Source: Leuconostoc palmae (lineage in GTDB: Bacteria; Bacillota; Bacilli; Lactobacillales; Lactobacillaceae). Taken from it: a DNA stretch of 64,000 bases. The notes beneath the pieces are model-generated. The model was not told the DNA's origin. It saw only the letters and a list, made by a program, of their open reading frames with translations, and did no database searches. The stretch is taken from positions 106,275 through 170,274 of the forward strand of contig NZ_BPKZ01000004.1 of the NCBI RefSeq assembly GCF_019656075.1, written 5' to 3'. A program made the position numbers and the translations under genes. Position 1 is the stretch's first letter, and every line of letters starts with the position of its first letter. Shown here piece by piece: positions 8,805 to 17,437 of the stretch.

Positions 8805-9932
8805 GTGCAACGTAAACAACATCAACAATTAAAAGGTAATTTATCGCATACAACATTGAGCCCGGTGATCGTAATTGCTCTAGTACTGATTGCTACGGTC
8901 ATTGTAGTTACAACTGTAGTATCAGTTAATAATCAATCTATAACCTCAAAGATCACTGACCCATTTCGGCAAGAGGTATATTTACCAGGTAATCATGAGT
9001 CTGTTGCGATTGATAAACAGTTGAAAAGAAGTCGGTTTACTGGTACTGCTCTGATTGTTAAAAATAATCAGGTCGTTCTAAACAGGGGCTATGGATATGC
9101 TAATTTAGATACACATCAATTAAATACCCCGCGCTCGCTTTATCAAATTGCGTCTTTACAAAAAAGTTTGACAGCTACTTTGATTATGCAGCAAGTTGAG
9201 CAAGGTAAACTTCAGATGAATACTACACTGAGTCAATTTTATCCACGGATTCCCGATGCTAAACACATTACGATTAGGCAATTGTTGACTATGACTAGTG
9301 GATTAAAAGAATCCGATATTAACGAGAATGTATCTTCTGAACAGGAAAATATTGAGTTTGATGCTATCCATACTCAATTATTACCAAGCAAAACGTGGAC
9401 ATACCAATCAATCAATTTTAGGTTGTTGGCTGGTATTTTAATGAAGATTACGAATAAGTCATACACGTCATTAGTTGATAATTTTTTTAACAAACAACTA
9501 AAGTTGAACGTAGTCGATTATAAACACTTTAAAGATAATGTTTATAGCACAACAAGCTATACAGGTAAAAAAGTATCTAATATTAGTCAGCAAAACTATG
9601 CGCAAGAAACTGGTACTGGAAATGTGGCAATGTCTGCTGGAATGCTATATCAGTACTATAAATTGTTAATAGATAACAAGATTTTGAAAAAACAGTTTTT
9701 GGCTGATATGTGGACACATCCTTATAATTCTGCCTATGCTAGTGGGTTATACCATTATGAAGATTATCACTATGGACATGGATTTCTTGGAGGCTTTGAG
9801 CCAACGGTTTTTCTTACTAAAGATGGTAAAAATTGTGTTATTTTATTAAGTAATCGTCACTTAGAGGGTAGCAGTTGGCAACCATTAACCAAACAGATTT
9901 TTATGCAAGTAACAAATATTAACGTTAAATAA
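8805..9932 (+). CDS. Membrane-anchored serine hydrolase, beta-lactamase/PBP class C fold
   Basis: A short basic N-terminus is followed by one hydrophobic segment (residues ~18-40, VIVIALVLIATVIVV), so the catalytic domain is probably outside the cell. The active-site SxxK is SLQK in YQIASLQKSLTATL (about residue 122). A YxN-like YQSIN follows, and HGFLGGFE stands where the KTG/HxG motif is expected. Family members include D-Ala-D-Ala carboxypeptidases, esterases and teichoic-acid D-Ala hydrolases; the substrate cannot be read from sequence. Start GTG 8805 is taken with AGG about 9 bp upstream. Its position between murF and cshA suggests an envelope role but does not prove it. Confidence 0.85.
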   Translation: MQRKQHQQLKGNLSHTTLSPVIVIALVLIATVIVVTTVVSVNNQSITSKITDPFRQEVYLPGNHESVAIDKQLKRSRFTGTALIVKNNQVVLNRGYGYANLDTHQLNTPRSLYQIASLQKSLTATLIMQQVEQGKLQMNTTLSQFYPRIPDAKHITIRQLLTMTSGLKESDINENVSSEQENIEFDAIHTQLLPSKTWTYQSINFRLLAGILMKITNKSYTSLVDNFFNKQLKLNVVDYKHFKDNVYSTTSYTGKKVSNISQQNYAQETGTGNVAMSAGMLYQYYKLLIDNKILKKQFLADMWTHPYNSAYASGLYHYEDYHYGHGFLGGFEPTVFLTKDGKNCVILLSNRHLEGSSWQPLTKQIFMQVTNINVK

Positions 9933-9965
9933 TTATAAGCGCTAAATGCGCAGAGGAGAAAAATT

Positions 9966-11528
9966 TTGAAGTTTAGTGAATTAGGTTTATCACAAAATAT
10001 CTTGGATTCAATTACAACACACGGGTATGTTGAAGCAACACCCATCCAAGAAAAAACAATTCCGCTAACATTATCTGGTAAGGATGTTATTGGACAGGCA
10101 CAAACAGGAACTGGAAAAACAGCAGCGTTCGGGTTACCTATTCTAGAAAATATTGACTTAGACAACAAGAACATCCAAGCTGTTATTGTTTCACCAACAC
10201 GTGAATTGGCTATTCAAACAGCTGATGAATTAAAGAAGTTGGGGCAAGACAAGCGTGTTGATGTTCAAGTTGTATTTGGTGGCGCCGATATTAGACGTCA
10301 AATTCAAAATTTGAAGTCTCATCCGCAAATTTTGGTGGGGACACCTGGTCGTTTATTAGACCATATTAACCGTAAGACAGTAAAAATTGATCATGTTAAA
10401 ACATTAGTGTTAGATGAAGCTGATGAGATGTTAAATATGGGATTCTTGGATGATATTGAATCTATTATTAAAAACACACCTGCAGAGCGTCAAACATTAC
10501 TTTTCTCAGCAACAATGCCACCTGCTATTAAACGCATTGGTGTCAAGTTTATGACTAATCCCGAACATATTCAAATTGAGGCCAAGGAGTTGACAACTGA
10601 TTTAGTTGATCAATATTTTGTTCGCATGAGAGAGAATGAAAAGTTTGATACAATGACGCGCATTCTTGATGTTCAAGCACCTAAATTAGCAATTGTTTTT
10701 GGACGTACAAAGCGTCGTGTTGAAGAATTATCTAGAGGGCTTGAAGCACGTGGTTATCGTGCTGCAGGATTGCACGGTGATTTAACACAACAGATGCGTT
10801 CTCGTGTTCTCGCTCAGTTTAAGTCTCATGAAATCAATATTTTAGTAGCGACTGATGTTGCAGCGCGTGGATTAGATGTGAAAGATGTGAGTCACGTTTA
10901 TAATTTTGATATTCCTCAAGACCCTGAATCATATGTACACCGTATTGGACGTACAGGACGTGCCGGAGCAGCAGGTGTTTCTGTAACATTTGTGGCACCT
11001 AATGAAATGGATTACTTACGTGCTGTCGAAGATTTGACAAAGAAACGCATGACCGCGCTTCAACCAGCTTCTCTTCAAGATGCACGTATTGGTAAAATTA
11101 AGAATGCAACTAGTGAAGTTCACAAAATTGTTAAAACAACGGATATTAGTGAAATTCAATCTGAAGTTGATAAATTGATTAATCAATACTCATCTGAACA
11201 ATTAGCCGGGGCTTTATTAGCCTCAGTTGCAGATTTGGAAAAGCAAAATACACCAGTTGAAATTACCCGCGAACGACCATTACCACGCCGCAGAAATGGT
11301 AATGGGTCACGTAATGGTGGTGGCCGTGGTGGCGATCGCCGTAGCAATGGCGGTGGTTACCGTGGTGGTAATCGCGGAAATCATAGTGGTCGTGAGCGAC
11401 GTGGCAACAGTGAGCGACGTTTTGGTGATTATAAGCGACGTGATGGACGTTCGACAGATCGTCGTTCATCTTCTAATACTGGTGCTTCTCGCCAAAAGCG
11501 TGAATTTACTGTTCGTGAAAAAGACTAA
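9966..11528 (+). CDS. cshA: DEAD-box ATP-dependent RNA helicase with RGG-rich tail
   Basis: CshA-type helicase that unwinds RNA in mRNA decay, ribosome assembly and cold adaptation. The Q motif ATPIQ is near residues 20-24, motif I AQTGTGKT at 45-52, DEAD near 150, SAT near 180, and HRIGRTGR near 325. The core is followed by a ~90-residue tail of Arg, Gly and Asn (RGG-like, from about residue 430), which in the family binds RNA and may promote condensates or contact with the degradosome. Start TTG 9966 has AGGAG 7 bp upstream. RNase Y and RNase R, potential partners, are also encoded in this window. Length is 520 aa. Confidence 0.96.
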   Translation: MKFSELGLSQNILDSITTHGYVEATPIQEKTIPLTLSGKDVIGQAQTGTGKTAAFGLPILENIDLDNKNIQAVIVSPTRELAIQTADELKKLGQDKRVDVQVVFGGADIRRQIQNLKSHPQILVGTPGRLLDHINRKTVKIDHVKTLVLDEADEMLNMGFLDDIESIIKNTPAERQTLLFSATMPPAIKRIGVKFMTNPEHIQIEAKELTTDLVDQYFVRMRENEKFDTMTRILDVQAPKLAIVFGRTKRRVEELSRGLEARGYRAAGLHGDLTQQMRSRVLAQFKSHEINILVATDVAARGLDVKDVSHVYNFDIPQDPESYVHRIGRTGRAGAAGVSVTFVAPNEMDYLRAVEDLTKKRMTALQPASLQDARIGKIKNATSEVHKIVKTTDISEIQSEVDKLINQYSSEQLAGALLASVADLEKQNTPVEITRERPLPRRRNGNGSRNGGGRGGDRRSNGGGYRGGNRGNHSGRERRGNSERRFGDYKRRDGRSTDRRSSSNTGASRQKREFTVREKD

Positions 11529-11574
11529 GCCTAATTATCAAATTAATCTTAATTTTAATCAAATAGTTACGATG

Positions 11575-11606
11575 AAACCGTTCAAACAACACTTTGAACG
11601 GTTTTT
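11575..11606 (+). terminator. Intrinsic terminator after cshA
   Basis: A 12-bp stem, AAACCGTTCAAA (11575-11586) with TTTGAACGGTTT (11593-11604), runs into a T tract. Confidence 0.9.
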
Positions 11607-11640
11607 CATATTCGAGATAGAGGAGAAATAGTTTAAAATT

Positions 11641-12825
11641 ATGATTTCGGTAGAAGAAGCTATTAATATGATTCATGCTCGTCCAAAAGGTGGGAAAAAA
11701 GAATCTTTATATCGCATGTTTACTCTTTTGGATGCGCTAGATCACCCACAAGAAAAATTGCCTCCCACTATTCATATAACAGGTACCAATGGTAAAGGGT
11801 CTGTTGCTACCATGACTAGTAATATTTTAAGAAATGCTGGCTATAAAACTGGATTATTCATATCACCATATATTGTAAATTTTAGAGAGCGGATTCAAAT
11901 TAATAATGATATGATCAGCCAAAATGACTTAATCCACGCAACAGTTGAAGTATTTGATAAGCTGTCAGTAGTTGATGATGCATTGAAACCTGATATTCCA
12001 ACCGAATTCGAAGTTTTGACTGCCATCATGATGACATATTTTGCTACGAAATCTTTAGATGCCTTAGTTATTGAAGTTGGAATTGGTGGACAGCTGGATT
12101 CAACTAATGTTATGAAAAACTCAAAAGTTGCAGTGATTACAAGTGTAGGACTAGATCATCAAGAAATTCTAGGTCGTTCAATAGAGGAGATTGCAGAACA
12201 AAAAGCTGGAATTATTCATGAAGGTATGTCTGTGGTTGTGGGTAATATACCTGCTGAAGCGAAGAAGGTTATTGAAAAACGATCAATTCACCCCTTAATA
12301 GAGGGGAAAAGTGGTATATATGATCCTGGATTGCCTGGTTCCTATCAGATTGAAAATACTGCTACTGCTGTTGCAGCAGTTACGGCATTTAATGCAAGTA
12401 TTTCTCCTGAAATCATAAAAAAGGGCTTATTGGAAAGTAATTTCAATGCACGTTTTGAATTAATTAAGCCAAACGTGATGATTGATGGCGCACACAATGA
12501 ACAAGGTCTGTTAAAGTTGGTTGAATCATTATCAGAGTATCGTCCTTTCGAAGGTAAAACAAAGACACTGATAATTGGTAGTTTGATGGACAAAAATGTT
12601 GTTAAGGCATTTGAAGAAATTATGTCAAAAAAAGACTTTCAAATGATATTAGTTCCTTTTATGGGACCTAATGGAAGACCTAGTTTAGATATAGAAAAAG
12701 TAGCCCAGAAATATAAAATTAGATCATATAAAAGTTGGCAGGAAGCTTATCAAAAAGTAAAAGACAATCCTGTTGTATTTACTGGGTCATTGTACTTTGT
12801 AAGTGAGGTGAGAGACAAACTATGA
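11641..12825 (+). CDS. folC: Bifunctional folylpolyglutamate/dihydrofolate synthase
   Basis: FolC joins glutamate to dihydropteroate or folates using ATP, retaining folate cofactors in the cell. The Mur-ligase-like ATP loop is GTNGKGS near residues 48-54, followed by TGLFISPY and the Mg-binding region IEVGIGGQLDSTN; the C-terminal domain has DGAHNEQGL. At 394 aa it is slightly shorter than the usual 420-430. The start is fixed by an in-frame TAG at 11629-11631; AGGAG (11621-11625) is rather far away, 15 bp. Its stop overlaps the next gene by 4 bp, so the two are probably coupled. No other folate gene is adjacent. Confidence 0.93.
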   Translation: MISVEEAINMIHARPKGGKKESLYRMFTLLDALDHPQEKLPPTIHITGTNGKGSVATMTSNILRNAGYKTGLFISPYIVNFRERIQINNDMISQNDLIHATVEVFDKLSVVDDALKPDIPTEFEVLTAIMMTYFATKSLDALVIEVGIGGQLDSTNVMKNSKVAVITSVGLDHQEILGRSIEEIAEQKAGIIHEGMSVVVGNIPAEAKKVIEKRSIHPLIEGKSGIYDPGLPGSYQIENTATAVAAVTAFNASISPEIIKKGLLESNFNARFELIKPNVMIDGAHNEQGLLKLVESLSEYRPFEGKTKTLIIGSLMDKNVVKAFEEIMSKKDFQMILVPFMGPNGRPSLDIEKVAQKYKIRSYKSWQEAYQKVKDNPVVFTGSLYFVSEVRDKL

Positions 12826-14216
12826 ATAATATAACACTAGAAAAACAACTGACACCAAGATTAGTAATGAGTATTTTAGCCATAGGTTTGTTAGGATTTT
12901 CAGATATCATGCTAGAAACAGCATTGAATGTTAGCTTTCCAGTCTTAATGAAGCGTTTTAATATTTCGTCAAATTCAGTTCAATGGTTAACCTCGGGTGT
13001 TATTTTATTGACTAGTATCGTTGTGGTATTATCACCGTGGCTTAAAAAGAGATTTACAAATCGGAGTCAGTTTATTGTAGCCACGATTATTTCTTTGATT
13101 GGTGTATTAATTGATGCTACAAGTAATAATTTTAATTTAATTTTATTTGGTAGGCTACTACAGGGTATTGGTGGTGGTGTAGGAATGCCACTGATGTATA
13201 ATGTGATTTTTGAACAGGTTCCTGAAAATAGGCGTGGTACAATGGTAGGATTAGGATCACTTATTATATCTTTTGCACCGGCACTCGGGCCAGCTTTTGG
13301 TGGTTATTTAACTCAAAACTATGGATGGCATATGGTTTTTTGGGTTGTATTACCTATTCAACTAGGATCATTGATTTTAGGTTGGTTTACGATTAAACAA
13401 GTTGCTGAAGTAACACATGAAAAATTAGATTGGGTTGGTTGGCTACTGTTGAGCTCATTTTTTGTCTCAGGTATATTTATGATTGAAAGATTTAGCACAC
13501 ACGGCTTGCTTAATTTATTGAGTTTATTGTTGATTGTTATCATGTGTATCAGTTTAGTAAGTTACGTTATATGGGGCAATAAAATTAGTCATCCCCTGAT
13601 TAGCCCTGCAATATTTCGATTTAAAACATTTTCACTTAGTGTCATGGCTTCATTTATAACACAAGTTACTAACTTAACATTCAACTATACTATTCCAATG
13701 GTATTACAAATAGTATTAGTTAAAAACTCTCAAGTTGCGGGACTAACTTTGCTACCGGGTGCTTTAGGATATGCAATTATGGCAATTATTTCTGGTCGAT
13801 TGTACGATCGTTTTAGCCCAAAAGTACCGATATATACAGGTATTGTACTTATGGTTTTTGGAACAATTATGATGGCTATATTACCAATAGGTGTGTTTAA
13901 TATGATGGTTAGTTTTATGTTTGTGCAATTAGGTGCCGGTTTTTGGTTTGGTAATAACATGACACATGCTATTAGCCATGTACCAACTCAGTATCATAGT
14001 GCTGGTAATTCTATTTTTTCAGCGACCAATAATTATTCAGCAGCTGTTGGAATCGCACTAGCAGCAGGTATTATGACAATTTGTCAAAATAAAGGTTCAT
14101 ATATAACTGGCACACAGTTTGCTACATCATTGGTATTTCGATTAGACATTGCATTGATTTTTATTGCATCGCTACTATCATTGAGTGCCCTAAGGGTTGT
14201 TACGCAACGTCATTAA
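12822..14216 (+). CDS. MFS transporter, DHA2 (EmrB/QacA-like) drug:proton antiporter
   Basis: The 464-aa protein is hydrophobic throughout, with about 14 membrane segments as in the DHA2 family. The antiporter motif C is visible as LGPAFGGYLTQNYGW after TM5, and a motif A-like LYDRFSPKVP lies in the second half. Family members expel drugs, dyes or organic acids using proton motive force; the substrate is unknown. The ATG overlaps the folC stop by 4 bp, with GAGGTGAG upstream, so it shares the folC transcript. That pairing may be positional only. Confidence 0.9.
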   Translation: MNNITLEKQLTPRLVMSILAIGLLGFSDIMLETALNVSFPVLMKRFNISSNSVQWLTSGVILLTSIVVVLSPWLKKRFTNRSQFIVATIISLIGVLIDATSNNFNLILFGRLLQGIGGGVGMPLMYNVIFEQVPENRRGTMVGLGSLIISFAPALGPAFGGYLTQNYGWHMVFWVVLPIQLGSLILGWFTIKQVAEVTHEKLDWVGWLLLSSFFVSGIFMIERFSTHGLLNLLSLLLIVIMCISLVSYVIWGNKISHPLISPAIFRFKTFSLSVMASFITQVTNLTFNYTIPMVLQIVLVKNSQVAGLTLLPGALGYAIMAIISGRLYDRFSPKVPIYTGIVLMVFGTIMMAILPIGVFNMMVSFMFVQLGAGFWFGNNMTHAISHVPTQYHSAGNSIFSATNNYSAAVGIALAAGIMTICQNKGSYITGTQFATSLVFRLDIALIFIASLLSLSALRVVTQRH

Positions 14217-14244
14217 TTACGTACTATCTCATTAGAGGTAGAGA

Positions 14245-14859
14245 ATGACAATCAATAATCAAATTAAAAAATTTTATCAATTATTAGGGCACGAAGGCGA
14301 TAAAAGTGTCAATGTGTTAAGACAACACTTCCCCAATGATTATGATTTAGCTGAAATAACGACTAATAGTGCTGAGGACTTTATCTTACAAAATCAATCG
14401 GTTAACAAGGCACTACTAGTTGCCATTGAAATAGGCCAAATGGTAGCATCAGTAACACGGCCAAAAATTTTGAATGCGAAATTTTCAGAAGAAATCGGCC
14501 GTTACGCACAACGACAATTAGGCCATTTACGTCAGGAACAGTTATGCATTGCATTACTTGATGCTCAGTTGAATGTGATTGGTTGGGAAACAGTATTTAT
14601 AGGTAGTTTAATTCAAGTGCAGGCTTCACCACGTGAAATATTTCAACGGGTATTAAAAGCTAATGCTTTAGGTTTTATGATTATCCATAATCATCCCAGT
14701 GGTAATGTTATGCCATCTGAAGCCGATATTAATTTCAGTAGAAGATTAAATATTTTAGGAGAAGAGATGGCAGCGCCTATGTTTGACTCATTTGTTGTGA
14801 CGCATGATAGTTATTGGAGCTTATCAGAAAATGGCCAACTGAAAGTAATTACTGCATAA
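14245..14859 (+). CDS. radC: RadC family JAB/MPN-domain protein
   Basis: RadC proteins carry a JAMM metalloprotease-like domain; despite the name, a repair role is not established. Here HNHPSGNVMPSEAD (His148, His150 and the following Asp) supplies the zinc-binding JAMM signature. The N-terminal third is shorter than in B. subtilis RadC and a helix-hairpin-helix segment is not obvious, though length (204 aa) is within the family range. It has its own AGAGGTAGAG site and lies between the MFS gene and tgt on the same strand. Confidence 0.92.
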   Translation: MTINNQIKKFYQLLGHEGDKSVNVLRQHFPNDYDLAEITTNSAEDFILQNQSVNKALLVAIEIGQMVASVTRPKILNAKFSEEIGRYAQRQLGHLRQEQLCIALLDAQLNVIGWETVFIGSLIQVQASPREIFQRVLKANALGFMIIHNHPSGNVMPSEADINFSRRLNILGEEMAAPMFDSFVVTHDSYWSLSENGQLKVITA

Positions 14860-14900
14860 TGCTGTATAGTAGTTATCTTAATGTGCTTTCTTGATAAAAC

Positions 14901-14909
14901 TGGTAAAAT
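14901..14909 (+). promoter_or_regulatory. Extended -10 promoter of the leader ORF-tgt transcript
   Basis: TGGTAAAAT is an extended -10 element; the start would be near 14916, leaving a ~25-nt leader before the small ORF at 14942. No good -35 hexamer is present. Confidence 0.45.
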
Positions 14910-14941
14910 AAAAGAGATTAATTTAACTATAGAAAAGGAAT

Positions 14942-14989
14942 ATGATTAGTGCGATTTCTAGGCAACTAATCAATGCAATATATTTATGA
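14942..14989 (+). CDS. 15-codon leader ORF overlapping the tgt start (ATGA)
   Basis: ATG at 14942 is preceded by an AAAAGGAA site with proper spacing and encodes 15 residues ([15 protein letters not shown]) before TGA at 14987-14989. That stop overlaps the tgt ATG (14986) by the ATGA arrangement used for translational coupling. tgt has no ribosome site of its own, and an in-frame TAG at 14959 rules out an upstream tgt start. The peptide itself is not recognised. It contains several rare-type codons (AGG, CTA, ATA). Confidence 0.5.
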   Translation: MISAISRQLINAIYL

Positions 14990-16203
14990 CAACAAATAAA
15001 CCAGCAGTTTGGTATGAACATTTACACACCGAGAAATATACTGGGGCACGTCGTGGGAGGATTCATACTCCTCACGGTACTTTTGAAACCCCCATGTTTA
15101 TGCCAGTCGGGACACAAGGGACAGTTAAAGGCGTTGGAACAAGAGAATTAAAAGAGATTGGATCGCAGTTCATTTTAAGTAATACTTATCATTTATGGGT
15201 GCGCCCTGGAGATGAGCTAATTGCTCAAGCTGGTGGGTTGCATAAATATATGGGTTGGGATCAAGCTATATTAACCGATTCAGGTGGTTTTCAGGTGTTT
15301 TCTTTATCAGATGCACGAAAACTAAAAGAAGAAGGTGTAACTTTTCAAAATCATGTTAACGGTGATAAGATGTTTTTATCACCTGAAGTGGCTATGCGCA
15401 TTCAAAATAACTTAGGATCAGATGTGATGATGCAATTGGATGAAGCTATACCATACTTTGAAAGTTACCAGTATATTAAAGAATCAATGCAACGTTCTTT
15501 GCGGTGGGCTGATCGTGCTCAAATTGCTCATCGTAGCCCAGATAAGCAAGCCCTTTTTGGTATTGTTCAAGGTGCTGGTTTTAAAGCATTGAGAACAGAA
15601 TCAGCAAAAGGGCTTGTAGGAATGGATTTACCAGGGTATGCAGTTGGTGGTTTATCAGTGGGTGAGTCAAAAATCGAAATGAACCGTGTGCTAGATTTTA
15701 CAATGCCTTTGTTGCCAGAAAACAAGCCACGCTATTTAATGGGAGTTGCTGCTCCAGATTCGCTTATTGACGGTGTTATACGGGGTGTTGACATGTTTGA
15801 TTCTGTGTTGCCGACGCGAATTGCACGTAAAGGTACTTTAATGACGAGATTTGGTCGTGTTGTTATAAAAAATTCGAAATATAAACATGATTTCACGCCA
15901 CTTGATCCTGATTTGAGTTATTATTCCTCAAATAAAATACGGCATGAACAATTTGGTAATTTGGCACAGTTTGACAATCCTGAATATAATCCTTTTAACA
16001 CGCTTACGCGATCATATTTACATCATTTGTTTAATGCAAACGAAATTTTAGGCGCTCAATTGGCTTCACAACATAATTTGAGATATTTACTTCAATTTAT
16101 GGAAGATATGAGAATGGCTATTGAAAATGATGAATTGTTGGCATTTAGAGAGACTGTGATGGAGGAATATGGATATAATAAACCAAATGCCAGACTATTT
16201 TAA
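14986..16203 (+). CDS. tgt: tRNA-guanine transglycosylase lacking the zinc-binding cysteines
   Basis: Tgt swaps guanine-34 of GUN-anticodon tRNAs for preQ1 on the way to queuosine. The TIM-barrel motifs are clear: DSGGFQVFS near residue 98 (catalytic Asp), GIVQG, and DSVLPTR near 271 (nucleophile Asp). Near residues 305-345, where the family has CxCxxC plus His for structural zinc, the sequence reads [17 protein letters not shown] followed by extra residues, then [16 protein letters not shown]. The three Cys are gone and ~20 residues are inserted, explaining 405 aa instead of ~380. The whole protein has no cysteine; DECIPY is DEAIPY. Catalytic residues remain, so it may still be active. Confidence 0.93.
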   Translation: MTTNKPAVWYEHLHTEKYTGARRGRIHTPHGTFETPMFMPVGTQGTVKGVGTRELKEIGSQFILSNTYHLWVRPGDELIAQAGGLHKYMGWDQAILTDSGGFQVFSLSDARKLKEEGVTFQNHVNGDKMFLSPEVAMRIQNNLGSDVMMQLDEAIPYFESYQYIKESMQRSLRWADRAQIAHRSPDKQALFGIVQGAGFKALRTESAKGLVGMDLPGYAVGGLSVGESKIEMNRVLDFTMPLLPENKPRYLMGVAAPDSLIDGVIRGVDMFDSVLPTRIARKGTLMTRFGRVVIKNSKYKHDFTPLDPDLSYYSSNKIRHEQFGNLAQFDNPEYNPFNTLTRSYLHHLFNANEILGAQLASQHNLRYLLQFMEDMRMAIENDELLAFRETVMEEYGYNKPNARLF

Positions 16204-16221
16204 AACAAGCTAGTATTTTTT

Positions 16222-16230
16222 TGTTATAAT
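16222..16230 (+). promoter_or_regulatory. Extended -10 promoter of yajC
   Basis: TGTTATAAT, an extended -10, lies 57 bp before the yajC ATG. The upstream T-rich run offers no clear -35. Confidence 0.55.
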
Positions 16231-16286
16231 TATATGGTATGAATTATTTTTATTCCCACGTATATTAAGAAAGCAGGAAAAATTTT

Positions 16287-16658
16287 ATGAATTTGAATTT
16301 AATTCTCCCATTAATTTTAATTGTTGGTATGTTTTGGTTTATGGGACGCCAACAAAAGAAGCAGCGTGCTGCCCAAGAAGAACGTCAAAATAATTTGGCT
16401 AAGGGCGCCTCTGTAGTAACTATTGGTGGATTACATGCTGTCGTTGATGCTATAAATAAGGAAGATAAAACAGTTGATTTGGATGCTGAAGGTGTGATTT
16501 TAACTTTTGATATGGCGGCGATTCGTACTGTGTTACCTCAAGTTGAAAAGGCAAATGATGCAGTAGCAGTTGAAGATTTGAAACCTTTAGGCGATGAAGA
16601 AACTGTTGACAATAAAGAAACAATTACCTCTGATGCTGACAAGCCATCAGAAAAATAA
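16287..16658 (+). CDS. yajC: Preprotein translocase subunit YajC
   Basis: YajC is a small single-pass membrane protein that accompanies SecDF and the SecYEG channel. Residues ~3-20 (LNLILPLILIVGMFWFMG) form the N-terminal membrane helix, followed by the basic RQQKKQRAAQEERQ segment and a conserved GASVVTIGGLHAVVDAI core. The C-terminus is acidic and low in complexity. Length is 123 aa. The usual neighbours secDF are absent, but tgt upstream is the classical tgt-yajC order. A short terminator follows. Confidence 0.96.
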   Translation: MNLNLILPLILIVGMFWFMGRQQKKQRAAQEERQNNLAKGASVVTIGGLHAVVDAINKEDKTVDLDAEGVILTFDMAAIRTVLPQVEKANDAVAVEDLKPLGDEETVDNKETITSDADKPSEK

Positions 16659-16670
16659 GCGGTATAATTA

Positions 16671-16694
16671 AGAGAGCAATGGCTCTCTTTTTTT
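16671..16694 (+). terminator. Intrinsic terminator after yajC
   Basis: AGAGAGC and GCTCTCT (16671-16688) form a 7-bp stem with an AATG loop, followed by a T tract. Confidence 0.8.
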
Positions 16695-16696
16695 GA

Positions 16697-17437
16697 ATGG
16701 AAAAATTTATGATAACACAGTCAATTAATGTTAAAGATGGTACAAAAATTGTATACGATGAGTACGCCAGTGAACATACAGAGACGCTCTTTTTACTCCA
16801 CGGTAACGGTAGCTCAGCAAAATATTTTAAGCGACAAATTGCTGAATATATTAGTCATTTTCATGTTATAGCTATCGATACAAGAGGACATGGGCGTTCT
16901 AATAACGTTAAGAAAAGCATTGAAATCTTAGACATTGTCTCTGATATTGAGTGTTTGCGTGTCAAGCTAAATTTAAAACACATATCCATACTCGGTTATA
17001 GTGACGGTGCTAATATTGCAGTGAAGTATGCAACATTATACCCAAATCGGGTTATTCAAATGGTTTTGAATGCGCCCAACCTATCCAAAAAAGGAATATA
17101 TCAGATTCTTTGGTGGTTGGATAGTATCGCACAATTTATAACGAAAGTACTAGCACCTATTAGCCACTATGCCGAACGTCGACATAAACAATTGCATGTT
17201 ATGAGTGAGCCATTGAATATTTCTCGAAAAGACTTATTATTAATCAATTCTAGAACATTATTGGTAATTGGTAGTTTTGATTTAGTGAAACGCCGACATA
17301 TTGAAAGAATTGCCGAATTAATACCGAACTCAGAAGTTATGATTATTCCTAGACATAGTCATTTTATAACTTATACTAACCCTAAAAAATTTAGTCAACT
17401 TGTTATGCCATATTTACTCAAAGGAATTTATCGATGA
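16697..17437 (+). CDS. Alpha/beta-fold hydrolase
   Basis: A 246-aa alpha/beta hydrolase: HGNGSS (oxyanion region, near residue 35), DTRGHGRS (near 73), the nucleophile elbow GYSDG in ILGYSDGANIA (near 105), a late Asp in GSFDLV, and a C-terminal His in HSHFI complete a plausible triad. The substrate is unknown. Start is ambiguous: ATG 16697, or ATG 16709 with weak GGA upstream. It overlaps mprF by 4 bp, so the two are almost certainly co-translated, which hints at a membrane or lipid role. I cannot name the reaction. Confidence 0.85.
   Translation: MEKFMITQSINVKDGTKIVYDEYASEHTETLFLLHGNGSSAKYFKRQIAEYISHFHVIAIDTRGHGRSNNVKKSIEILDIVSDIECLRVKLNLKHISILGYSDGANIAVKYATLYPNRVIQMVLNAPNLSKKGIYQILWWLDSIAQFITKVLAPISHYAERRHKQLHVMSEPLNISRKDLLLINSRTLLVIGSFDLVKRRHIERIAELIPNSEVMIIPRHSHFITYTNPKKFSQLVMPYLLKGIYR

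Noticed and set aside
11227..11631. 134-aa frame overlapping the end of cshA, and the 68-aa minus frame 11263-11469
   Set aside because: They are shadows of the GGT/CGT-rich DNA that encodes the RGG tail; Val/Ala-only and His-rich composition is not protein-like and there are no ribosome sites.
14880..14985. preQ1 riboswitch before tgt
   Set aside because: I found no preQ1-I type hairpin and A-rich tail; the interval is explained by a promoter and the overlapping leader ORF.
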